From: Sinohyriopsis cumingii
Taxonomy: Eukaryota > Mollusca > Bivalvia > Unionida > Unionidae
DNA: 64,000 bases
Reading direction: 5' to 3'
NCBI GenBank assembly: GCA_028554795.2
Contig: CM068828.1
Span: 13,764,314 to 13,828,313, forward strand
Shown here: positions 11,703 through 22,668 of the stretch, piece after piece
Layout: each line of letters starts with the position of its first letter
How positions within the stretch are numbered: position 1 is the stretch's first letter
Program-made: the position numbers and the translations under genes
Notes under the pieces: model-generated
What the model was told of the DNA's origin: nothing
The model's database searches: none
What the model saw: only the letters and a program-made list of their open reading frames with translations

Positions 11703-12313
11703 ATGACAGAAACTACGAAGACGATCAATCGGTGTGCACCGGGCGTGGAGACGAGAAGTGATGGCATAACAGCGGATACCAAAGCAACCATAATCCTACT
11801 TCCAGAAGAGAACGATTTTAATAGGGAATTAGTGGAATTTCTCTCTTCAAAAGAATTTGTTCCGGTACCACCACCCTCGCCGCCTTCTCCGTCCTTACCG
11901 CAGGCCGGGGATGTTAGACAAAGGCAAAGCAGAAAGAAGCATAACTAGTCATTTTAATTTTGCAGCAACATTGAGAAGAATAGGTGAGAAGAAAACGAAA
12001 CTAAGAAGAACAAGCAGAGAAGAAACAAGGTCCAGGAGAGAAGGGGGACAGTGAAAGTCAAACGGTGACGATACACTTAGACATTTTGGCAGAGTTAAGG
12101 AGTCTGAAACAAATGTATCAGACTTCTTTAACTCGACCCAAGAGAAAAAGAGCTTCGTAACCCAGACAGCCCAACTCCGTCAACACCCCAACTACTCCTA
12201 ATATACCAGCACTAGTGATCTTTACCAAAACATCGGCATTTTCAGGCCAAGAAGTAGGCCTTGGCCCTGGAAAAGAGATAAGGCAATTAAAGCTCATTAC
12301 CTCCAGTCCCTGA
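11703..12313 (+). pseudogene. Q-rich/coiled-coil protein of the hairpin gene pair (B1 copy)
   Basis: It starts with MTETTKTIN, matching MTETQKTIN at 60489, and keeps VEFLSSKEFVP. It then shifts frame near 11.94 kb; the Gln/Glu/Lys coiled-coil region is reduced. The nucleotide match to B2 resumes over the ILAELRSLKQMYQTS and LRQLKLI coding segments. The end lies just before the plus-strand histone-type hairpin. Function unknown. Confidence 0.65.
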
Positions 12314-12341
12314 GTTTGTTAAGAAAAAAACAACACCAAAC

Positions 12342-12357
12342 GGTCCTTTTCAAGGCC
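12342..12357 (+). terminator. Decayed histone-type 3' stem-loop (B1, plus-strand gene)
   Basis: GGTCCTTTTCAAGGCC follows ACCAAAC and precedes ACTCG; one mismatch has entered the stem relative to B2. The purine-rich TTTCTCGAAAAGAG block, 8-20 bases downstream, is fully retained. Position and order equal the intact hairpin at 61060-61075. Confidence 0.7.
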
Positions 12358-12464
12358 ACTCGCATTTCTCGAAAAGAGTGACTACTCAAAGTTTGCCAAA
12401 TCAAGTAAAACTGAAATCCCTTTTTCCCAATCATGTATGTTTGTGAGTGCATGAGTGTAGGACC

Positions 12465-12504
<40 letters not shown>
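12465..12504. repeat. (TTA)n microsatellite
   Basis: About 13 perfect TTA units inside B1, between the plus-strand hairpin and the zinc-knuckle gene. Confidence 0.97.
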
Positions 12505-12505
<1 letters not shown>

Positions 12506-12599
12506 AAAATCAAAAGCAAAAGACACTTACTTTTTTTCTGGTCTACTCTCGTAGAAATTACAATCAAATTCCACAACTCATCACTTAAAAAATGTTTAA

Positions 12600-12985
12600 T
12601 GGCTTCTTATTTTCTTTAATTTTCACTCTCTCCACTTTTTTAATTTATTGTTTGACACAGGTTCTGCCTTCTCTTCTTCTTTCTCACTTTCTTCCCATGT
12701 TCTTTTCTTTTCTTTCTGAACGGGTATAGGTTCTTCCTTTTCGGAGGATAACTCTTCTTTATATTCGGAAACCCTCTCATTATGCTCCTGTTGTTTCTTG
12801 GATTGGTTCTCCTTTTTTCTTAGGACAGTCTGAAGACCAATATACTTTCTCTTGACAATGATAACATACATCTTAACCTTTCTTTGTCTTGACGCCTGTC
12901 TTTCTTTCACGTTGTGGGCATTCTGAAACCAATGTCCTTTCTTCTGACACATATCAAGTGTTACGACTTTTATCTCGAAACGAGG
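12600..12985 (-). pseudogene. CCHC zinc-knuckle protein (B1 copy)
   Basis: The minus strand keeps a first knuckle (MCQKKGHW, third Cys displaced by a 1-base deletion), a second knuckle frame C-Y-H-C...W-S-S-D-C, and a Lys/Glu-rich tail ending KLKKWRE. The 5' end, the promoter and the start of PolB are missing relative to B2 through one deletion (junction near 12.98 kb; lost bases correspond to about 61.68-61.97 kb). In this copy the spacing between the two knuckles is a multiple of three, unlike B2. Confidence 0.6.
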
Positions 12986-15900
12986 GGGAGTAGCTGAAGT
13001 CTTGACTCAAATCGATGCCAGCGATTTCGAAGATGACATGAGGGAGCCAGAATCCACGCCTTTTACGTCTGCATCCAGACCGAGAGAGTCTACGTCAAAA
13101 ATCAAAGTCCATCAGTAATGTCTGAAAATTTTTACCACATTCGAGAGACGGATAAACGCTCCTCCAGAAAGTTTAGAACCACTGCTTTCACGTAGACGGT
13201 AAAATTTAAAGATTTCAGGTCCAACGTACCGCTGAAGAATACAGAGGGGTTCATCACCGACTTGTTTACCACACTGAAACGACAATGTGGCGCCAAAGAG
13301 GACGATCGCTTGAGACTTTCTATTTATCATGATAGTTTTGAAGTCCACTGTTTGGGTCGAGTTTAGCAGCCCGGCAGAATTGACACCTTCCAAAGTCATC
13401 GACAAGTTTCACGTTACAGATGGAAAAGCTAGACTGTAGATGACCCACATTTCTCTTCCCATAGGGACAAGACAACGCAAAAAGTGTAAGTGGTGAACGA
13501 ACTTCTTAGCATTAAAACACATCATTGTTCAAATTAACAACACTCAAGACAAGATGTATTTAGCCCGTGTCATTGTGGTAGCTCGAACGTATGCCGATAA
13601 AAAACGACACGGTAGAATGGAAAAGAGATTGGAAGAGCATTCGAACATCGGACCGGCACAAACAAGAAAGAGAAGCAGACCACCTGTTACAGAAAGAAGA
13701 CCTATCTAAAACACTACTTGTGGCATTCCTGAGATGCAAACATTGCAAGATGTCTTGGCTCTAGGCTACACATTGACGGTGCACACCCTAGAAGTGCGTG
13801 GACCTATGTTGTCTCGAGGCGACGATTTCAAAGACGGAAAATACATCCAAGTCAATCATCACGATGAACATTTCAATGCCATTACTAGTATCACCGGATT
13901 CCTCGGATACAGTTATTATTGTCAGAATTGTGAATGTAATTGTAACAATTGAGAGCAGCCAAGCATTGCGGATCAAAATGTTCAGGATGTTTGGTTTATA
14001 AACCCTGCCTTGATGAAGGACAAAATCGAGTGCATTGCCAAGCTTGTCAGAGAACTTTTGTTAGCCCAACCTGTTACCAACAATATCTCATGAAACAAGG
14101 TTCACAGCGGAAAAGTGCTTGCAAACTGCTGAAATGGTGTTCTAGTTGTGGATAAGTCATACGTACCAATAGTGCCAAGGCGCACGTTTGTTCAGGAAGA
14201 ACAGTGTCACATTTGACACCAAATCTTAAACATGAAAGCTACAATGAAAATACCAACCAAAGCAGGAGGAGAAGGAGGAGGAAGATGACAACAAGAAGAA
14301 TGACAATGTCATCTTTTCCGATTTCGAATGCATGAAAGAGACCGGTATGGACATTCCTAATTTCTGCGTGACTCAATGAGCACGCGAGAAGTGCATCTAA
14401 GAACGGTATCTTTTTTCATTGCCCTAACTGTAGCAAAATACCAGGAGGATGTAAAAAGATCTTTCGAGGACCAAACACACTGGCCGATTTTTCCGAAGGA
14501 TTTTAGACCCCATCGACCAGACGTGGAGTCAAGAGGGCATCGAACGTTACGGAGATTGTCATCGCTATGACACGGGGATGGCTAACAATTTCTCAGGATA
14601 CGATGGACAATTTCTTCTGAAGTTATATACAGAACAAGGCACCGATTGTCCTAAAGTCACATTGTACGGAGCCAGAATAATTTCCATGCAAGTAGGTCAA
14701 GTGTAGTTTAAAGATTCGATGAATTACTTGACCATGCATTCGAGTCGAATGCCTTAAACGTTTGGAATGACCGAAATAACCAAAGGCTATTTTTCATACT
14801 TTTTCAACGCCGACGACAATAAACACGCCGTTTAGCCACATTTGCCTGACGGTTACTACCACGACCCCGACAACATGGGCACCGAACAACAAGACGATTT
14901 CAAAGCTTGGTACCAAACTTACGCCTCGGACCCTGTCGACTTTCAAGAACTGTTCATGGAACACGGAGGGATCGATACTTTAAAAAACTGCGCTATTGCC
15001 AAAGCATTTTCCTTAGTGTACTGCAAAAGATTCATGCCCTAGAAGACCCTGGCTGTCCTCAAACGACCAATTTTGTCGAACGTCGATACTCGATCAAAGC
15101 TCTGCGATGGATACATTACTTGTGAGACAAGGAAGACTAATAGATCTAACATGCCCGAACCGATGGAGGCGAAAAGACCGTCGGGACGTATTCAGTGGAT
15201 TGCTGAGACGTAGAAAATCCCAAAGATCGTCTACGAGTTTATTTCACAGATGTCCGACCTGTTATCATCAACATGACACTAAACATCAGTTTGTATAATG
15301 TACCATGGAAGACTTGTACGAGGCCACTTGTCGACGACGCTTTAAGTTTGAACATCAGGAATACCAAGTCGTGGAAATGTGGGAACACGAGTAGGATCAC
15401 CGTTTGAAAACAGATCCCAAATTTAAAAGCATCGTGGAAATATGCAAGCTGATGAACCCTCTGGACTCGCGGAACAGTTTGTATGGAGGACGGAAGAATG
15501 TCACTTGTTCACTGTACGAAGCCGACAAGGGAAATTGAGAAGAAATCAAATACCTGGACGTGTTTTCGCTGTATCCTTACGTGTGCAAATATTGTCACTT
15601 TTCAACAGGTCACCCACAATTGCTGACGGTACACGTCAACGTGGAAAACATTAAAAAATACGAAGGACTGATTAAATGTAAAGTCTTACCTCCCACCGAC
15701 TTAAACCGTTCTATTTTATCTCACCATTGACAAGGAAAACTGATGTTTCCTTTGCGTCGCACTTGTACCGAAACGTGCAACCAAAGCCAACCTTGTCATC
15801 ACACTCAGGAAGAACGCGCATTGACGGAAACGTGAGTCAAAGTGGAATTGTTTAAAGCTCTGGACCTCGGATACCAATTGTAAGAAGTGTGCAAAACTTA

Positions 15901-16520
15901 CCACTTCCCCAAAACAGAACCGTACGACAAGGGCGACGAGACTCAGAAAGGCATTTTCGCGGACTACATGGATGCCTTTTTGAAACTGAAACAAGAAGCC
16001 AGTGGCTATTCTTCCTTGTTTCAAACTCGCGAAGACCAAAAGAAATTCAAATATAAATACATTGAGCAGGAGGGCATCACTTTAGACCACGTCGAGAAAA
16101 ACGGAGGAAGGCGATCGTTTGCTACAGTGATGTTGAATTGCATGGGGGGAGAATAGCGCAACGACCGTGTTTACCCAAAACGGAGTATTTGACAGAACTT
16201 TCACGTTACTTCCAGATGATTCACGAAAAAACCAAATACATGAAACTTGATCTTAGTGAATTATGAAGAACAACTTGAGTTTGTACAGGCCGACGAATTT
16301 GGAAACGTCATCATTGCGGCATACGTGACAATCCATGCTCCTTTAAAATTGTACGAAGCCTTAAACCTGTTAGGAGATCGCGTGCAGTATTTTGATAAAG
16401 TCCATCATCCCTGATTATTTGCGATTTTGTACCCATCTGTTTCACCACTGGTGCCAAGACGGGGGGGGGGGGGGCCTGTCGTGTACACGTTCCCGTCAAA
16501 TTAAAGAAAAACACTATGAA
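12985..16520 (+). pseudogene. Protein-primed family B DNA polymerase (B1 copy)
   Basis: This colinear, many-times-broken copy matches the B2 polymerase and continues beyond it. Visible landmarks are the N-terminal CLGRV/TTTAG junction (13361), a cysteine-rich zinc-ribbon region (13.95-14.2 kb), exonuclease I FSDFECM (about 14.31 kb), exonuclease II as NNFSGYDGQF with His replaced by Asn (14.58 kb), the palm motif-A region LDVFSLYPYV (15.55 kb), and a motif-C region near 16.39 kb that now reads QYFDKV instead of an Asp-Thr-Asp core. Exonuclease III (present in B2 at 63924-63944) is deleted here. A G14 run at 16461 marks further decay. It replicated the element by protein priming. Confidence 0.85.
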
Positions 16521-16829
16521 AACCTCCTACATTTTGGTTTGTCTCACAAATCATCCACATGACATCCCTTCGGTCTAATCTTCCCGTCAAATTGATTCGT
16601 GCCATGTACGGCATCAATTGCGAAAATAATGCACAAATACGTGTTAGTGTCTTAGAAGACAGTCTCAAAGAAGTGATACGATGGTTTACGGTGAAATCAA
16701 TTACTTCAAAGCATCATTCACATCCCTCATCAAACTAAACGCTTTTTTTTAACAAACACAAAGTAGCCTTGACAACTGGCAGATCCCAAAATTGACTCTC
16801 AAACCAAAGGGCAAGTCATTTTGAAACAT

Positions 16830-17230
16830 GGAGTTAGCGTTTCTCTCGGAAGTGCAATCATTCTCTCCCTCTTAAACGAGATCAAAATGCCATAAAAGCG
16901 AACCCCAACAAAAAGCCAGTCCCCCACTAAAACTTGCCAATAAGAAAATTAGCAGTGGTGCACAGACCAGGTTATATCCTTGACAAAAGGAAAATCCCAA
17001 GAATAGACCCAAGAAAACAGCTTCGACGCGCAAGAGGCACTGCTGTACTTACGCAACCTTACACCCTCCAAACCACGACCAACGGTGACCGTGTCACAAG
17101 TATCAGCAGCTTCTTCCACTTCGCCGATTTTACATCCGTCTTCCCTAATTTGATGAAAAAATCGAAACCCATTTCTCAAGGAACTTCTCTTCTGGCGGTG
17201 ACACCCTCTTCCCCTTTAGCCGCATAAGAA
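16830..17230 (+). other. Unrecognised B1 frame remnants
   Basis: Short forward frames between PolB and the later genes, including MPIRKLAVVHRPGY at 16934 and a Ser/Thr/Pro-rich tail to 17227. Lysine- and proline-rich; no family recognised. Confidence 0.25.
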
Positions 17231-17329
17231 GCCGCTAAAAGATTACTCTCCTCTTAAAGCAAAGTCAATGATAGAATAGAAATTTAAAGAGTTTCCTGGA
17301 GTTACCCAAGTAGGAACTAACAAGCTTTA

Positions 17330-18005
17330 GCCCGTTTCGAAACCCTCAACGTCGAGTGATGCCTGTCATGAAGATGATACGACGTTCCGACAGTCAGTGT
17401 CTACGAATTTCAGTATAAACATACCCGTGCCAGACGAGGGGCAACAGTGCTATTGTGCTCCTGAACGTAAAGAGATGTCAGAGACGAGAAGTTCACACCA
17501 CCATCATCGTCGTTCTCCTGAACGAAAGGAAAAAGAAAAGGACGGTCTCGTCGTTTGGTCCAACATCCGATAAACGTCCAGCCAGACATCGACCGCCAAG
17601 AAAACACCCAATTGTCCAAACAAAAAGAAGTTTCTGTATAGGGGCGGATTTTGCGTAGAGATGAATTGAGACTTACTCAAACAGTTTCGTATACCCAGCC
17701 TACTCCAAAAAATGAGATAAAAGTATGTGTGCCAGGTCACTGACTTCCGGAACGGAAAAATATGTCCCCCGCAAGAAGACATCCCTCTTCTGTCCAAAAA
17801 GGAAAGAAAAGGAAAGGACGTCCTCCTCGTTTAGCCAAACATTAGGACTTGTCGATCCTGTCAAAATTCCCTTCACCCATGAGAAAACAACTCATTCAAA
17901 CGTCTTTGAAAAACATTATCGATCTCGTGAGCGAATGTTTCCTGAACGTCTTGAAAGGAACGATACCTTTTCTAAACATCAGAAAGAACACTTAGCCAAG
18001 AATTG
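17330..18005 (+). other. Unrecognised B1 gene remnant(s), basic
   Basis: Shifting forward frames rich in Lys/Arg, including CPKRKEKERTSSSF and a TSLKNIIDLVSECFLNVL-type helix near 17.9 kb that ends just before the glycine-rich gene. Probably one or two small structural or DNA-binding genes; the family is not recognised. Confidence 0.3.
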
Positions 18006-18009
18006 ACAA

Positions 18010-18182
18010 TTTCTTCGAAAAATGGTTGAAAAGAAAATACCCATCCGTCAAGTGAAAAGGATGTTGGTGCAACACGGAGGAGCGTTGCCCATGTTGTTAG
18101 CACCCTTGATGTAAGGAATAGCGGGAGCAATACTGGGAGGACTCCTTGGAGGTGTTTTACCCATCGGTCCAATATAAAAAGG
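18010..18182 (+). pseudogene. Glycine-rich core/membrane-active-like small protein
   Basis: The frame carries a basic start (KRKYPSVK/RQVKRMLVQHGG), then a hydrophobic LPMLLAPLM and GIAGAILGGLLGGVLPIGP segment, with two in-frame TAA codons. A basic head plus a Gly-rich hydrophobic patch resembles the small core or membrane-active proteins (adenovirus pX/pVI-like) reported from Polinton-like viruses. This is an analogy, not a proven homology. Confidence 0.35.
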
Positions 18183-18351
18183 ACCAGGAAGATAAAAGGG
18201 ACATCTTTGGTGAAACGATCTCATACGTGTACTTTGGAATCTAATGGTAGGACGAAAGCTACCTTTAGTCCCTCAAAAATGATGGAGTTAATGCAATCGT
18301 TGGCAAGAACAACGTACATCGAATTTAACTTCCAATCCTCATCTGACTGAG

Positions 18352-18715
18352 ATGTCCCAGTTACAACACGAATCGCTATCGCTGGTGGATCTCCGCGATT
18401 TGTCAGAAACGGAAAAATCACAACGGTACGGCCAAGTGTTGCAACGACTTCAACTCTTTCACCAGAAACCGTTAGACGAAACAGCTCAACCCACTCTGAA
18501 ATATTTTAGGATCCTGATGAAAAGTCCATCTGCACAACCACAACTACCCCGAGTGATTAAGACAGACGCAGCCACATGGATGCCAGAGGAAGAAGAGGCA
18601 CGAGAAGTCTTTCAAACACCTTCAGCTCCTCCTATCCCCAGTACGATTGCAGCATTCTTGTTGAACCCTTCACCCATCGCCCCAAAAATAATGTTGAAAC
18701 AAAGTGGTTGTCACC
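18352..18715 (+). other. Unrecognised B1 protein remnant joined to integrase by deletion
   Basis: A frame of about 120 codons with an acidic N-terminal helix (LSETEKSQRYGQVLQRLQLF) and a proline-rich C-terminal half. It abuts the middle of the integrase without any integrase N-terminus, so a deletion probably fused two neighbouring genes near 18.71 kb. Family not recognised. Confidence 0.35.
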
Positions 18716-19430
18716 CTCTTCAATGACAAACCGATACAGGCACGGAATTTCTGAACCAAGCTTTCCAAAAAATGTTGAGGAAAAGAGACATTCATTTCTT
18801 CACCACTGATAATCACGAAACCAAGCCATCATTGTGGGACCTTTTCAACACCAACGCACCCTAACAGAACGCTTGCGGAACGATTTTAAGCATTAACACA
18901 CTATCAAATACGTCGACGTATTACCGCGCCTGGTCAAAGTGTACAACCTATCTTACCATTGAAGCATCGGACGTGCCCCCGAAGAAGTGACTCCTGACAA
19001 CGAAGTGACCGTCTTTGAGCCCCTGTTTGGTGCGTCCCTGACTACGGCTGTCCCCAAGAAAGGTGAAGTGTTGACGACAAAGATTGGGTTTGCATTGGTA
19101 AAAGCAAACCCACTTTCCACAAAGATTACTTACCCAGCTGGACCACCGAATCGTTTCGTGCCACTGGACGTGTGCCTGGCAGTCATCATGTCGTATATGA
19201 ATTGGAAGACACGAACAGGGAAGTGTTTAAAGGAACTTTCTATTTGCCCGAAAAAAAAAGAGGTTTACGACATCGAAAGCATTCTTGATCGAAGAATCTT
19301 TGTTGGAATTTTGGACCAAGTGGGCCAACGAAGTGTTAAAGAAATAAAAGTGCGTTGGAAAGGATATCCTCCCAGTTTTGATTCTCGGATCGACACTTTG
19401 CAAGTAATCGACTATAAAAAGAAGTGACCA
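18716..19430 (+). pseudogene. Maverick integrase (retroviral-type rve) with chromodomain, N-terminus lost
   Basis: The segment from 18.72 kb gives T-x-T-E-F-L-N-Q-A-F and RDIHFFTTDNHETKPS, the core-domain stretch that precedes the catalytic Glu. The Glu codon itself is lost in a frame change near 18.83 kb. An intact 147-codon frame at 18987-19427 starts TPDNEVTVFEPLFG and ends with a chromodomain (YDIESILDRR, EIKVRWKGYPPSFDS, DTLQVIDYK). The N-terminal zinc-binding domain and the first catalytic Asp are missing. The enzyme inserts element DNA into the genome. Integrase plus chromodomain is a hallmark of Mavericks. Confidence 0.8.
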
Positions 19431-19435
19431 TCATG

Positions 19436-19748
19436 CCGCTCACGGCAACCACAGCAACAGCAACCACTTCTTCTCCGAGTTATTCTCTGCAAGAGCTACA
19501 AAATCAACCCACGTAGGTGTGGTGTGGAGAACGTGTGCTTTTTCTGCCAAATCATTGTGGTGTATTGTGTCATCAGTTCCTCCATCGCCAATTTGAGAGT
19601 CCAACAAGGAGACAACAAATTGTGGACTTTTTTACTGAGCAGTTGCATCGGTTACATTCTACCCAATCCTTTCGACCAATGCCAGTCACCCTCCCAACAG
19701 TCACAGCAACAAAAACCATATTTGGGACACTCCTCTGACCTCGAATGA
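19436..19748 (+). pseudogene. Small two-span membrane protein
   Basis: A short Thr/Ala/Ser-rich N-terminus (ATG at 19434-19436) with a SLQELQNQPT box is followed, after a TAG, by hydrophobic segments CFFCQIIVVYCVISSSIA and LWTFLLSSCIGYIL and a Gln/Ser-rich tail. A small protein with two membrane spans lies between integrase and the capsid genes in related elements as I remember them; the function is unknown. Confidence 0.4.
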
Positions 19749-19775
19749 CCCCTCGGAAAGCGGAACTCTGGAATT

Positions 19776-20560
19776 ATGAATAATCAATTTTGCTCAACTT
19801 TACCCAGTGACAGTTCCATGAATGTGTTTCCCCACAACACTTTGTGCTGTTTTAGGGCCAAATTACCTCAGATCGTCCAATTGGATTAGGCAGCGTATTG
19901 TGAAGTGGCTTTGGTCGATATAATTCATCCCACAAAAGTCCAGTATATCAGTGGAGATCAAACAAAGTTTTGGGTCGAAATACTGAACGAATAGATGCAA
20001 CAACACTTGGATGCCAACGATCCTGGTTTTTACGAATCCAAAGAGCCATCACTAGCCAATGCTGCCTTGAGTATCAATAGCATGAGCATTTCTGCAGGCT
20101 AATACTTTAGCGCTCAACATTTGGTGGAACCTTTCAGTGTTATTTTCGACTATCGACTATCAATTTGGCAAAACCCTGGAGTAAACCAAACAAAGTGTCC
20201 AGATCGAGTACCACAAAATAGCTCGTCGCCTGCTGATGAGATGGGATGGCAAAGCATTGTCCAACGCTTTGTTTGTCATGTTGGGTGGAGACCTCACATT
20301 ACCTCCCTATTCCAGAGACATCAATAAAAACGACTGATTTTATAAGTATTTTCGTTACCCGGTATAACTGTACGTCGGTTTGTATTTGATCTTCATGTAT
20401 TCTGATGTGGTGGAGTATAACATGGTGGGAAACAGCTGCACGTTGCCGCGAGTCATTTCTTTCAAAGTGGATTCTATCGCGGCTGGAAACACCTATCACG
20501 TTTCATAGCGAATTTGTAAACCCTCATCATTATTTCCTGTCAGTAAGTCGTACTGCGATA
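19776..20560 (+). pseudogene. Minor capsid (penton-type) protein remnant
   Basis: The ATG at 19776 starts a frame with STLPSDSSMNVFPHNTLCCF, then VALVDIIHPTKVQYISGD. The pattern (LPSnSS, FPxNT, EVALxxIxxP) is typical of the minor capsid/penton-like protein of Polinton-type elements. TAG/TAA codons interrupt at about 19.89, 19.99 and 20.1 kb; later pieces shift frame and run to about 20.56 kb. Confidence 0.5.
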
Positions 20561-20606
20561 TTGTCAACATTGGTATAAAAGGAGATCTGGGACATATAAG
20601 ATCTAT

Positions 20607-20742
20607 CTTGGGGTATGGACCGAGACAAAGAAATCCCAGTCAAGAGGTTACATTATTTGTCTCCCTACGAGTTGCCGAGAGGGGAAACATATAATGTAAC
20701 CCCACGACTGGCATTTCGTTGTCTCGGTCCAAACCCCAATGT
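20607..20742. repeat. Long imperfect hairpin (foldback)
   Basis: Arm 20609-20661 pairs with 20688-20740; about 46 of 53 positions match, and the pairing continues weakly inward to leave a loop of some 15 bases. Outer sequences are TTGGGGT/ACCCCAA. It sits exactly where capsid-gene similarity stops and AT-rich sequence begins. A MITE-like foldback or a small-RNA precursor are the options. Confidence 0.85.
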
Positions 20743-22000
20743 AAATTATTTTTTTTTCCTTTAAAGTAAAAAGAACTCAACACTAGTGTAATATAGTTCA
20801 CGTCCAAAAGTTTACATGCTGCTCATTCATGCAAATATGTTAATGAGGTCTGTGGCGTGATCGTAGAATCCGAAGTACACAGTTTATACGCGTGAGCAAA
20901 GAAAAATAACATAAAACGTCGCATAGTAGTTAGAGGTATTATTACATTTAATATATGGATGTTATATAAAATTAACAATAAATAATTAATATTTAGTGCA
21001 AGAAAATGTTTCATTTTCATCAGTTAAAATTTTCAAAATTTATATTGTAAATAATGAAACGATACTGGGTACACATCTCTACTGTAGTTATGCTTAGTAA
21101 AAGCTGTAACGAAGAGTAACATGTTGTATTAGATTATTCATGGGTAATTAGAGATCTGTGTCACTATCGTATATATCTCTCCTTTTCTTTGGAGGAGGCG
21201 AAACTGTTTCGTGACATACTTCTGTTGTAATTAACATTGATTGCAAAATTACCCCCGTATATGAAAGATCCTCCAAATGCAAACCATAGCGGATAACATA
21301 ACAATGTGCTGAACTTTCAAGTTCACGGTTTCTATTACTTTTCCTGTCTTGGAAATATAGCAAGTGCTACCGTGAAATTTGTTTATAGATTAATGTGTTG
21401 ACGGATAAATGTTTTCTTCTGGCGAGTAAGTACATTATTTGTCACTACAGATTGCAGGTATATGTTTGATTCAACTGGGGCACACTTTCAGATGCTTAAC
21501 AAAATTAGAAGAAAGCATTTTTGGCATAACACATTTCTGGCTGTAACTAAAGTTTTGGTAGTTGTAGAGAGAGTTGAGATTTTTGTGGCCGATATTGTGT
21601 ATAACCTGTATGTTGGGATTTCGGAGCAGGACAAGGAAATTCCACACAGCATTGAGAATTGTATCATATCTTCTCAGGTCATCGTCATTAAATGTAGCTA
21701 ACAGTATATAATTTGCTTCACAGGAAGTATTTAAATTTAGATCAGTGGCTTTAGCTACATTTAATGACGCTGACCTAAAAGTGTACCGAGTTAGGCCTGT
21801 ATATATGATACAATTGACCATGCTATGTGAAACGTACCAGCAAAATACCAAATAGCTCGACATCGTGTGCGTGTGTGTCTCTCTCGAAATGTTTTTTATG
21901 GTGTGTTCTCAAAGATGGATTGACCTTAAGTTGCTATGTATTTTGTTATATTTGTTGTTGTTGTTTGTTTATAGACCATCTACGTCAGGGACAGCAGAAG
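20743..22000. other. AT-rich insertion-like gap within B1, no gene
   Basis: Composition drops sharply to AT-rich and no Maverick-like coding signal is seen until about 22.0 kb. Probably a later insertion between the minor capsid and core genes. It includes an inverted repeat at 21.64-21.83 kb. Confidence 0.5.
21640..21832. repeat. Inverted repeat, MITE-like
   Basis: 21678-21701 (centre TCATTAAATGTAGCTAA) is repeated inverted at 21754-21777 with about 23 of 24 matches. Weaker pairing extends outward to ATGATACAATT and GCTATGTG-type blocks on both sides, with an extra 15-20 bases in the right arm. The loop is about 50 bases. Confidence 0.75.
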
Positions 22001-22259
22001 ACAACACGGTTTTCGTTTTTCAAAGTAGTTTTGAGCGCATGGACACCTTGACGGAGACGCCTGGTCTGAGATGACCAGACTTCGATAAGAAAAGTAAAGT
22101 TTGCAAAACAGCTAGATTTCTCTGTCGCATGGGTGAGAAAAATATTCCATTCTCGAAACGAAATGTCACGGTGAAAATCGATTTAAAAATACGATTTTCC
22201 AACGACTTGTAAGTCATGTATTCAGTCTACCGATAAGTCACTAGACAACGAGGACATGG

Positions 22260-22660
22260 TTTAGGAGATATGCTGAAATCTGCGTTTCATTTGGTGCCCC
22301 CCGTGCTGAAACCATTGGTAACACGAGGATTGCACGCATTGAAAGATACTGCATGGACGCAAGGAAAATAATTTCAGCAAAATGTCGTCATCGACAAACA
22401 AAACCCCAAAGAAGCCGTATTGAGAGCATGCAAAAATGTCTTGCCTCAAATAGGAAAAGACACTTTAGGCCGAAGAGAAACTCCTATAAATGCGCTGAAC
22501 TATGTCGAGCAATGCATTATTTCTTCTCTAACACCACAGCAAAGATAAAGCAGAAAGAGACGACAAAGGCGCCTTTAAAGAGGACTTCACACGCATGTGG
22601 CCAGAAAGTCTACGAGAAGAAGAACCGTCAGAGAATTATACGCCTTTGATTATCAAAAGG
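22260..22660 (+). pseudogene. Core/minor structural protein upstream of the major capsid gene
   Basis: The frame reads DMLKSAFHLVPPVLKPLV, TRGLHALKDTAW, then after a TAA an A-V-L-R-A-C-K-N helix and GKDTLGRRETP. It ends in shifting basic frames (RKRRQRR) immediately before the major capsid ATG at 22669. An amphipathic helix plus a basic tail suggests a capsid-internal protein; the identity is inferred from position and composition. Confidence 0.4.
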
Positions 22661-22668
22661 AAAAACTG

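Noticed and set aside
16461-16474. G14 run as a functional G-quadruplex
   Set aside because: It lies inside a decayed polymerase frame and is simplest as homopolymer expansion in neutral sequence.
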